Positions 22,122-31,863 of a stretch of 64,000 nucleotides of DNA are shown here, piece after piece. Position 1 is the stretch's first letter; every line of letters begins with the position of its first letter. A model generated the notes under the pieces. The model worked only from the letters and a program-made list of their open reading frames with translations, did no database searches and had not been told where the DNA came from. This DNA is from Bidens hawaiensis (lineage: Eukaryota > Streptophyta > Magnoliopsida > Asterales > Asteraceae). Position numbers and translations under genes: made by a program. Location: positions 1 to 64,000 of the forward strand of contig JAIQDT010009004.1 in NCBI GenBank assembly GCA_021521415.1, in the 5' to 3' direction.

Positions 22122-22460
22122 ATGGCACCTAAGAGTATAATGAAAACGGTGCGAAAATGGAGTATTAAAGGTTTGAGAAGTGATTGGAATAAGAGGAACG
22201 ATTCAGGGGCTTACAAGGGTCATTTTGTTGTTTATGCTAATGACCAGATTCGCTTTGTGATGCCATTGCATTATCTTAACAACATTGTTTTCGTGGAGCT
22301 TTTGAGAATCTCAGAAGACGAGTTTGGATTGCCGAAAAATGGGCCTATCACTATATCTTGTGACTCCATACTCATGAACTACTTAGTCACTGTACTTGAA
22401 CGAGATTTATCAGATGACTTTCAGAAGGCTTTGCTAGCTTGTGTGATTCATGATGACTGA
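22122..22460 (+). CDS. SAUR-family (small auxin-up RNA) protein
   Basis: A single-exon ORF of 112 residues counted from ATG 22122 (MAPKSIM); ATG 22110 would add MFFV. The basic N-terminus (VRKWSIKGL) is followed by the SAUR domain at about residues 36-105, with GHFVVYA, RFVMPLHYLNN and the EDEFGLP motif. Missing introns, small size and this motif order are diagnostic of the family. Typical SAURs promote cell expansion by inhibiting PP2C-D phosphatases, which keeps plasma-membrane H+-ATPases active; that role is assumed from the family. A TATA box and a possible AuxRE lie upstream, and AATAAA-type signals occur near 22612. The frame is intact. This is the only gene between the duplicated blocks; a second copy may lie upstream of the window. 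Confidence 0.9.
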   Translation: MAPKSIMKTVRKWSIKGLRSDWNKRNDSGAYKGHFVVYANDQIRFVMPLHYLNNIVFVELLRISEDEFGLPKNGPITISCDSILMNYLVTVLERDLSDDFQKALLACVIHDD

Positions 22461-24462
22461 TTTTCATGTGTTCATCACATTTAATAGGTTTTATTTTTCT
22501 CCTTTAGGTTATTTAATACATTTTTTTTCTTTTGGACGTGATTATGTAGACACTAAAGGTGATTATTTTTTCTTATTTTCTGGAACAAAATGTAAATGTT
22601 ATTCGTGAAAATAATAAATAAAACATTCAAAATGAGATTCTATATTTTTATGCAACCGCCCTTGCAAAGGGTTCATGCAACAAAAATAAAAGCTAAAATA
22701 AACCTCTTACAACCCTAATAAATTAGAATACTCTTTTCATCAAAATGTTACGTGCATGCCATTTAATAGTATAAGGAATATGTTTAGATACAAGTTAATA
22801 ACCAGAATGACAGGGTATCAAAAATGCAAATTACACGACAAAAAAAATATATATCCGCATTAATATTTATTGACTATTTGATAATTTTTTGCAACAGGAA
22901 GTATACGAATGCAATTAAAAAAATTGGATTTTAACAATCCAAACTATTAACTATTAGTCAATATTAATCCCAACCTACAATCTAAGTATTTCCAATCTCA
23001 ACTTTCATTTCTATTACCAGTAAAAGTCCTAGTATAACAGTTCACTAACTCCGTTAATTTATAATGACTCGACGTGTAACTCTAAAGCTAACAAAGAGTA
23101 ACTTTAAAAGAGAGTGTATTTATAAAATTAGAAAACTATCATAAAATGGGCTACTATCTGTTTTGGGCTTAAAGCCTAATGGGCTGCTCCTGCATTTGTC
23201 ATCTACGGTCACCGTATTACACTATTACGTGTCGTAATTTTGGGAGCCATTTTGTCCATTCCGAAGGGCAGCCAACTAGCGGTGTTCTTCGGGTTGACCC
23301 AATAACCAACCAATATAAGATTCGGATTGGTTGGATTTGGTTCGGGCTCGGTATTGAGTATGGATAAAAGACACCCCATTCCCCAATGTGTCTTAAGAGT
23401 CAAAACTTAAGAACCACGTTGTGATACCATCAAATGAACCCCAGCCAATTATTTCAATATAATCAAGTTATTTCAAACGAAAAAGGAGTTCTTCAAAATT
23501 TATGTGATGTGTGTACAAATCACGTGACTTTGCTAGTAAACATTCCAAAAGTTCACCAAATTTGTCAAAACAAGACTTTTTGCGTCATGAATACTAGGTT
23601 TATTTTGGTGAGGTTTCTTTATTAGCGCGAGACCCACAGGTATTGGTAAACTTACGAAATTTCACGAATATCATGCAAACCAATAAATTCGATCGCACAC
23701 GGCTTGTGTTAACGTTTAAAATTGTAATTGACAAAAAATTCTTCTTTTTTTTCTCTCGTAGATTTTAAGAGCAACATGTATGGAACTTGGTTTTTTTTAT
23801 TGTAATACATAAAAATATTCCCTATACTTGGAAATGATATACATAATACGTCAATGCCCTTACCTAAAACAAATGTAAAATAAATGTAAAAGTAGTTAAG
23901 ATTGTCTTTGACAAGAATTCCAACAATAATTTTTCATTGTGAAATTGAAAAAAAAAACTAAGATGTGAACATTGGCTGAGGCTTTGTGTCAGTACGTGTT
24001 TCTTATTACATATTTAGCGTCTTCCCTAAGATGAACGCGCACTTGTCTCTTATGTTACAACATATGAAGCAATTTATACCACTACAAAATAAGCACACGA
24101 GTCCAAGCTAGCACAAGACGTTTTGATATGCTTTGGTTTATAAAGAAAGTAATGAATGAAACGATTAAAATATACTCCTCCATTGTGTCTAAAAGATACG
24201 AGTTGCCAATAGTTTTAAGAAAAATTGATATGCCCGTAGTTCTCGTATAATTCTAGTGTGAGGCTTCCTTTTTTTCTTATTAATTTTGTTTTTATATTTT
24301 ATTATTACTATTATTATTTTTTTTCATCACAATATTAACCTTGTATTAACTTTATTCTTGCGTGAAGGATAACTGCATGTTTAATGTTGACAAAATTTGA
24401 TTACATGAGTGGATTTTTAAAAGAGCTAATTAACACACGATCTAAACCAACTCACTCTTATA
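22461..24462. other. AT-rich intergenic stretch; possible small MITE near 23277-23378
   Basis: No convincing gene is present. At 23277-23378 the ends tagcggtgttcttcggg and aaagacacccca are weakly inverted and resemble the termini of the MITE at 24471, but I see no target duplication. The rest is AT-rich sequence without recognisable structure. Confidence 0.4.
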
Positions 24463-24470
24463 TGTCAAAT

Positions 24471-25184
24471 TAGGGGTGTTCTTCAGGTTCATTTTTCGGG
24501 TTTCGGGTTTTTCGAGTCGGGTTCTTCGGGTTTCAAAGTTTTAAATCTTGACCCGAAACCCAACCCAAATCTCTCACGAGTTTTTTGGGTTCGGGTAATT
24601 CGGGTTCGGGTTTTTTCGGGTTGGGTTAATCGGGTTTCGAGTATCCTAGAAAAAAACACAAAACCAATTTTTTTTTTTTAAATTACAATGCTAAAATTAG
24701 AACAACATATTCTTCTTTGCTTATAACACAAAAAATCAAATAATAAACTAACCTAACTTGATAAAACAATTCAAAAGAATAGTAAAACCAACTCGAACCA
24801 TAATCGAATTTAATCGGGCGTGTTTGGTTGTTCATTTACGGTTGCTTTAGTAATAAACGGATAACATAAATTAACAATAAACAATCGATCCATAATAGTT
24901 AGAATGACAACAGTCGATTAAAGCCAGATTCTAATAATTAATGACTAAAACTTAGCCTATTATACATAAAAAATATATTTAATTTCAAAACTAAAAGTTT
25001 ATTCGGGTTTTTTGGGTTGACCTAAATCTTATAAATCAAACCCGAGAACCAACCCGAATTACTTCGGTTCGGGTTCGGGTTAGTCTTTTCTCGGGTTCGG
25101 GTTCTTCGAGTCGGGTTAGTTCAGGTTCGGGTACGGGTTTTTTCGGGTTGGGTTTCAGGGTTTCGAGTAAAAGTGACATCCTTA
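24471..25184. mobile_element. hAT-type MITE, 714 bp, with 8-bp target duplication
   Basis: It is flanked by the perfect 8-bp repeat TGTCAAAT (24463-24470 and 25185-25192). The termini TAGGGGTGTTC and GTGACATCCTTA are imperfect inverted repeats. Both subterminal regions are full of cgggtt/ttcggg motifs. There is no coding capacity. TSD length and terminal structure fit hAT MITEs. Confidence 0.85.
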
Positions 25185-25556
25185 TGTCAAATGGCCATCA
25201 CATGCAACAAAAACTTCATTTTTACATTTACATGGAAATAGCAACCGAACATCCGTGACTAGAGGTGCACAGAATCGGGTACTGGTAAAAACCTGAACCG
25301 GTTTGGAACCGGTTTTTTTGACACCGGGTAGAAAATAGGACCGGTTCTAGTCATGAACCGGGTCGGTTCCAGACCCGAACTGATGCCCCAAAATGCCAAC
25401 TTTTAGGAACCGGGACCGGGTATTACGTAAAAACCGGTTCCGCCGGTTTTTTTTAAATTCAAATAAACTAGCCGCTACAAACCGGTTCTAACGGCTATAT
25501 AGCCGTTTTTGACCGTTGGAACCGGTTTTTTTACTATATTATGCTTAAAAAGATAC

Positions 25557-25564
25557 TATAAATA
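25557..25564 (+). promoter_or_regulatory. TATA box of the stand-alone BED gene
   Basis: TATAAATA lies 92 bp upstream of ATG 25649 in the left hAT arm. The opposite arm has a TATA motif at nearly the same distance from its own ATG (30838-30847). Confidence 0.55.
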
Positions 25565-25648
25565 GCAATGTTGTGTCTTGTTAGTTAAACCACTTTCCAA
25601 ACTATATAACACACTCTCAATCACAATTAAGGTTAAGCCGACAAGAAA

Positions 25649-25921
25649 ATGGCAACTAATGACGAGGTTGTTATGGTGATCGAAACAACACGATGCCCCG
25701 ATGTTTGGGTTCATTACGATTTGTGTCTCATGACCGACGGACAAGAGATGGCTCGTTGCAAATATTGCTCAAAGTTTCTTAAAGCAGGGTCCAACTCGAC
25801 ATTACGAAAACATACAAATAAGTATTGTCGTGAGAAAAGAAGTTTAGATGCTAAAAAAGCGGAAGTGGGAGAGTCGTCCGGCTCTACAACCCAAGCATCT
25901 ACCATCGGTGACAACGCTTAA
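25649..25921 (+). CDS. Stand-alone BED zinc-finger protein in the hAT left arm
   Basis: The ORF encodes 90 residues. ATG 25649 is in a good context (GAAAATGGC), 92 bp behind a TATA box. A BED zinc finger fills residues about 18-59: PDVWVHYDL, CKYC (Cys-X2-Cys), then LRKHTNKYC giving the His-X4-5-Cys side. A charged, Ser/Thr-rich tail ends at TAA. BED fingers bind DNA and normally form the N-terminus of hAT transposases. Here the protein ends right after the finger, without catalytic or dimerisation domains, so it could bind the element's subterminal motifs without cutting. The finger is related to that of the convergent transposase. Alternatively it is the truncated start of a second transposase gene. 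Its 3' end faces the transposase 3' end, with a 270-bp gap. Confidence 0.65.
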   Translation: MATNDEVVMVIETTRCPDVWVHYDLCLMTDGQEMARCKYCSKFLKAGSNSTLRKHTNKYCREKRSLDAKKAEVGESSGSTTQASTIGDNA

Positions 25922-28001
25922 TCGTTGTAGAACGCCGGATTAAAACGACGGACGGTGTTTATTTGGTTTAAGTTGTTATGTTTAGTATCGTTTATGTTTT
26001 AATAATGTTTGTAATAGTTATTGTTTAAATAAATAAAATGTTCGTCGTTATTAAAAAAGTAACAAAAAATTTAAAAAGTAACAATAAACTGGTACTAGTA
26101 ATAAACAAAACAAAAGTAATTATTATTAAACAAATCAAAACTAAATATTAATTGAACTTGTTACAAATAATTTTACTAAAACAAATAAAAATTACAACTC
26201 CTCTTCGTCTTCACTCTCGTCTTCATTCTCGTCTTCACCCTCGTCTTCCTCATCATGAATAGGACGCTCTATTGGTATTTCTTCTTCAAAGTTCGCCTTG
26301 TGTTGTACACGATCCACCGCATCCAAATGGTCCTTTAGGCAAATGCAAACCTCTAGAGACTCGGGAGTTAATTTTTTCTTCGCATTGAAAATACCCTCCC
26401 ACTAAGAGAAAAAACCGATTCGGAAGCAACCGTTGAGGCTTGTACGGCAAGCAAATCACGAGCCATGGCGGATAGAATAGGAAATTCATTTTGTTTTCCT
26501 TTCCACCAAGCCAACAAATCAATATTGCGAATTTCGTCGACCGTTGCGCCCTCAACATAGTTTGCTCCACTATATCGACCAAGTTCGCTAGTTGGTGTGT
26601 TTCCTCTTTGCCTCTTAGATGCCGATTCACGAACCGCATTCATCAAGTTTATAAGTGGGTCCTTGCACAGCCTACCAGTTGTTGTTTTTTCACAAAAGAC
26701 GATCTCGTGCTTGGACCATACATTTGAAAATAATGGTCGTAAAGGTCTTGAAGGTTTTTGTTGAACTTTTCCTTCGCTTCATTCGACAACTTCGGGTCGA
26801 TCTCGTGCATACCCATGTTGTCGAATATTTCCTCGATCATTGTCTCAACCCCATGAACATTCCAATAGGGATTTAAAGCGGCCGCACAAGTAAAGATCGA
26901 CGGTATGTTTTCAAAATATTTTAAAAACTTTTCCTTTATCACCACAACAATATTCTTGAAGAGGTTGTTCTTTTCCTCAAACTCTTTAAAAGTACAAGAC
27001 ATGTAGTATAATTCTTGCGAAACCCAACAAACAGTAGGGTAATAGACTCCCGATAACTTTGTTGTTGAGTTTTTGAACACGTCAAGATACCCCAACAAAA
27101 AACCGACATTGACCCTAACACCTTCCGGGAGCATATCGGCCTCTTGTACGTCAACAAGATTGTTATGAAAACTTTGTAGAGTTTGGCGTTGGGCGAAAGC
27201 ACACTTGAGCATATGACAAGTTGAGTTCCAACAGGTTGGAATATCTCAATTCGGCCCCAAATACTTTCTTTCAACCGACTTGCAATAATTCTTATATTCA
27301 AGATGTCTTCTTTTACCACTTTTGAAGACATCTTGCAACGTAAGTCTAAAAAATTTTTAATCGTCACAAATGTTTTCATTGTCGAGACCATTTTGAACAA
27401 CCAAGTTGATGATATGTGCAACACATCGAACATGAAAAAAATCTCCGAAACAAGGTGGTGAATATTTAATGATAAATTTTTCGGCCGCCTTAGTATTGTT
27501 TGATGTGTTGTCAAACGAAATTGAAAATATTTTATTTCTCAAGTTGTAAGTCGTTATAACTTCATCAAGCAAGTCAAACAACTTTTCGGCGGTATGTGGG
27601 AACGGGAAGTTTTCAAAAGCGATGGTTCGTTTCATCAATTTCCATGTCACCAAATCAACCCAATGAGCAGTGACACATATGTATGATTCGGGCAACCCGT
27701 GTGGTGCCGACCAAACATCGGTAGTTAAACTAACCATCGCTTGTAAAGAATGAAAAAACTCGATTAACTCTTTTTTAGCACACTCACACAACTTGATACA
27801 ATGACGTCTTAAGGTAGTACGACTTACATGTGTGTATCGTGGTTATAGAGTTTCTCGAATCAACGACGCCAAATCCGGGTCATCAAAGTAGTTAAACGGC
27901 AAACCTCGTTGAATAACGAACTTTACCATTCTATCTTTAACTTGAGTCGTGTTGTAACGAAATAGTGTACCATCTTTACCCAAGTCAACTTGATCGGTTG
28001 C

Positions 28002-29127
28002 TGTCATACCCCAACCTACGGCGGAAATGTCGGGGCGCGATCTGATTGTCACAGCTCTCAAGATTATTATCATGCACAATAAAAGTTTCAATATCTATTT
28101 AATAATTTCAAATAATTCAAGTACAAAATACAACTTATTAAACAAACAATAATTACAAATTAAATTCTTGATCGTGTCATTTCTAACTTAAATTCTTCAC
28201 TAACTCTTCACCAACCTGCATTAAATTTCTACAATAACCTGCATATACGTTTAAAGTAGAATTTTGTCAACAACACATGTTGAGTGAGCAACACACCAGT
28301 TTAGTTGTACATACAGTATATATAACAAAATACATAGCCGCAACAAGTCATATGAGAATAACAAATTAACCAAATGAGCAAGTATAACTGAGATGTTGAG
28401 AAGCACAAAGACTATAACGACTGGCGTATGATCATACTATTATGAGATTATGTTGGACCTCTTCGAATGCGGTTCACGTAAAGCATGTAAGCACATAAAC
28501 AATTAAGATATAAGTTGTTAACACATAAGACAATAGTTGCAGTTTTGTGTATAAGTATATATGAGAAATATAATTTACGCATATGTCCCCAAAATGTGAG
28601 AAAACAAGTAAAAAAAGGGGAATGTGGTACTCACCTCGATAGACGAACAATGGAAATAGATAACAATAAGAATGACGATTCTCGGAAATCACATGTTGAC
28701 GATGAGGCCTAATAAGGAAAATAAAATATGGATACGCTAAGTTAATGAACTAGATCGATTAAGACAACTCGACAAATATAATTATTATTAAGTCATATTA
28801 TAATTAATCTAATATTTTATAAAGATATATAACTATAAACATAATTCCCTTTTAACTAAGAATATTATGTTGAGATCAACCAGTATAGAGAGTTTAAAAT
28901 AATTTATTAAAGTTTATTTTATAACTAAGTTTTTTCACTTAAAGTCGTAGCAATACATATAAATATTTATAAAAATAAAATTGGTTTATAAAATACTTGG
29001 CCAAATAATTATGTATAATAATAAGATATATTTTATGTATTAATAATGTATTTTTAAATTAAACAAAACCTTTTTAAATCATTAATATAAAGAAAAACCT
29101 TTATCAAGTTAATACTCATTATATATT

Positions 29128-29160
<33 letters not shown>

Positions 29161-30332
29161 CTAAATACATAATTTTTTACAAAGTTCGGAAGACAACTAG
29201 TTTATGTGTTGATTATAATAAAATATTGATTTATAATACACTTTAATGTTTAAAATAATTAATATATGAAATAAAAGGATAAACAAGGATAAAAAAAACG
29301 GGCTGGGGAATTCGAACCCGGGTCCCCAGCGCCCGCAAGCTTTTAACACAACAACAGCAACCATCTGCACTATTCATTCTTGTTGTTCTAGCATCATAAT
29401 ATGAATTCTTAAATAGACAGACGCAAGATATGCAGGGTTTAGATTATGAACCCTAACAATCAAATCGGCTAATTCCGTTATTGTTTGCTTAATTCATGTT
29501 AGGGTTTCTGACCAGCTATCAAAGACGAACAAGATAACATAAAACAATTACCTTAACGATTGTGTTATGACGATCAATTAACCCGATGTATAGCGGCACG
29601 AACGGAGGATTAGAACAGGGATTAGCAGGCCTTCAATATCAAATTAACATTGGGGGTTTTGTTGGAGACGTGAAGGAGATTGTGCAGACACGTTTAATTG
29701 CGTTAATATGATCAGTACAGTGGTCTAATTGATTCTACATTGGCCGGCCAAGGACGGATTAAGAACGGCCACCAAACTCGATGATAATAAAATTGGTTTA
29801 AAGGGTTTCAATCTCGACTGGTTAATGATTGTACAAACGGGATCAATTGAATTATATTGGCCTCTAGCTATAACATCCCTAATTAAACTAATACGGTTTA
29901 CTCAATATGTTAATACGAATCGATTATGATCAAGTTTCCTAATCAGTTGTGCCGGTAAGACGAAAAAGGCAAGAATAGTCAAAACCATGATTCCATTCCT
30001 GATTTAGACCGAAGATTGTGGTGCAAGCAGATCAAACGGGTCATCGGGTACGATGTGGGTCGGGTTTGAGTAACTGGGTAAATGGTTTATGTTATAATAT
30101 AATAATAATTTCATAGATTTGCTAAAAAGTCCCTGCAGTTTGGATATGGATACGAAAATTGGTTAAAGTTTAGATTTGGGGTTATAAATGTATTTTTGTC
30201 AAAGTTAAATATATATAATAATCAATTAAAAATTGTATCATATTTACTCGATAAACGCGACAAATTTTAATTGATAAAATTACTCGAACATAAAACGGTT
30301 CGGGATAGATTGGGAAAAACCGAGTTGTTACA
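28002..30332 (-). mobile_element. Solo gypsy LTR in the hAT transposase gene, copy B (2331 bp)
   Basis: It is the counterpart of 10181-12529. The flanking repeats are GTTGC (27997-28001) and ATTGC (30333-30337), one substitution away from the perfect pair of copy A. The LTR end is TGTCATACC here against TGTCACACC in copy A. Confidence 0.9.
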
Positions 30333-30457
30333 ATTGCGCCAATCCCTTTCAAAGCTGTGTAATATGGCTTCTCGATGTGCTTTCTCAAATTCGAGTTGGA
30401 ATCGTGTTTTAATTGTTTTCCACATAGTTTGCAACGAGCCTTTTGATCCCCTTCGGC

Positions 30458-30622
30458 ATTGACAACCAAATCCCATTTCTTCCATACGTCTTGGTTTCGA
30501 GTATAGGTGACGACTGCAAGGACATTTGGGTCTTCTATAGCACGAACGGGTTCAATAAAAACACTCTTCTTAGCCTTCTTGTTAGTTTTTTTTTATGGAA
30601 GAAATGGGATTTGGTTGTCAAT
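30458..30622. repeat. 28-bp inverted repeat plus direct repeat, copy B
   Basis: The arms 30458-30485 and 30595-30622 are exact reverse complements. Direct repeats of about 105 bp follow each arm, as in copy A. Confidence 0.9.
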
Positions 30623-30859
30623 GCCTACGTCTTGGTTTCGAGTATGGGTGACGACTGCAAGAACATTTGGGTCTTCTATAGCACGAACGGGTTCAATAAA
30701 AACACTCTTCTTAGCCTTCTTGTTAGTTTTTTTGATGGGTGTCATAATAATATTGAGTTGGATGGTCGGGTTTGCTAAAGGAGAAGTATTTTAGTTTGTT
30801 TTTGAGTTTGGTTGTGACACAAGTGGTGGAAAACAACTTATATATAGGTTTTGGGCATC

Positions 30860-31250
30860 AAGAACCGGTTCCAACGGCTATATTACCGTTGGAACCGGTT
30901 ACAACGGCTCTTTTTTTCTCAAAAACCGGTTACAACGGTAATATAGCCGTTGGAACCGGTTACAACGGCTATAATTCTCTCAAAAACCGGTTCCAACGGC
31001 TATATTACCGTTGTAACCAGTTCCAACGGCTAGTTTGACCTGCAGTTGACCTTTTTAAAAAAACCCGGCGGAACCGGTTATTTCGGATAGGAACCGGACC
31101 GGGTACAATTTGGAACCGGGTAGGAACCGATTGGAAAATACAATTAGTAGAACCGGGTCTGAATTTTGGGTACAAAAATACCCAAACCGGGTATGAGGTC
31201 CATCAGGTAGGAACTCGAACCGGTTCCGAGTCGGTTCCGAAACCTGTTTT
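30860..31250. repeat. hAT subterminal repeats, right arm, copy B
   Basis: Clusters of accggttccaacgg-type motifs occur in both orientations, then ggaaccgg/accgggt motifs up to the terminal repeat. They are the counterpart of the left-arm cluster at 25275-25530. Confidence 0.8.
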
Positions 31251-31863
31251 TCTGTGCACGTCTATCCGTGACTGAGTCTACGGTGCATGAGTACAAATAA
31301 TTGTTAAAAAACAAAAAAAGCATGTGTCTAAGATGTAAAGTGTGTCATCACATTACACCTATTGCTCGCGGTGTTCCCGTGAGGATGATTCAAACCTATT
31401 ATGTGTCACTTTAAGGTTTGTTCTTTCGATCAGTATGTGTTTCTTTCTTTTTAAGTTCATATCAAACTAGTTTTAGTTTGATAACTCCAATTTGGGCGCA
31501 CATTAGTTTTTTGTGAAGCTCTCGTCAAGGATAACACATCCAATAATGATTACTTAAATATATAATAATAATTGTGTCAAAGTGAAAAATCATTTTACAA
31601 GTTTTTTTAACCTTGCCTTTGTTGGTACTTTAATTAATCAGCTATCCTTGTGATTGAAACTTCACAAGATAATTAAAAAATTAAAAACCACAATAAGAAG
31701 ATTGTAAACGGATTAAACTCCGAATTTGCTTGTAAAAAGAGACCCTTGAGAAAATAAAGCTAGTGGCATGTTACCAAATATTACCGGTCTATATGACTTA
31801 ACAATTCAATTATGTACTAGTGTTACCTACCTAGAAGACAAAAGATACAAATATTTTTAAAAT

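Larger units (their letters stand above)
26192..30745 (-). pseudogene. hAT transposase (BED / RICESLEEPER-like), interrupted
   Basis: On the - strand, ATG 30745-30743 begins a Lys-rich N-terminus. A BED finger follows (VWKKWDL, CKLCGKQL, LRKHIEK, near 30380-30485). The coding frame is then split by the solo LTR and resumes exactly in frame at 27996. RNase H-like catalytic parts follow (LTTDVWSA near 27720, SFDNTSNN, HVRCVAHIINLVV, then IPTCWNSTCHMLK near 27230). The C-terminal hAT dimerisation domain lies near 26400-26580 (DLLAWWKG, FPILSAMARDLL, ASESVFSLSGR). An acidic tail ends at TAA 26194-26192. Defects are stops at 27843-27845, 27357-27359 and about 27246-27248, frame changes near 26665 and 26370, a 28-bp inverted repeat with direct repeat in the N-terminal part, and the LTR. 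The protein cannot be made from this copy. Confidence 0.88.
25260..31264. mobile_element. Composite hAT transposon, 6.0 kb, with two BED-encoding arms and a solo LTR inside
   Basis: Termini TAGAGGTGCACAGAA and TTCTGTGCACGTCTA match as inverted repeats at 14 of 15 positions. The flanks are the perfect 8-bp target duplication TCCGTGAC (25252-25259 and 31265-31272). Inside lie a stand-alone BED gene on + (25649-25921), a convergent broken transposase on - (26192-30745) and a 2.3-kb solo LTR (28002-30332). Both arms have the same order read inward: terminal repeat, accggtt-type motifs, a ggttccgccgg block with a T run, aactagccg, TATA box, then a BED-coding ATG. The arms therefore look like long, diverged inverted repeats rather than ordinary different hAT ends. 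Confidence 0.9.
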
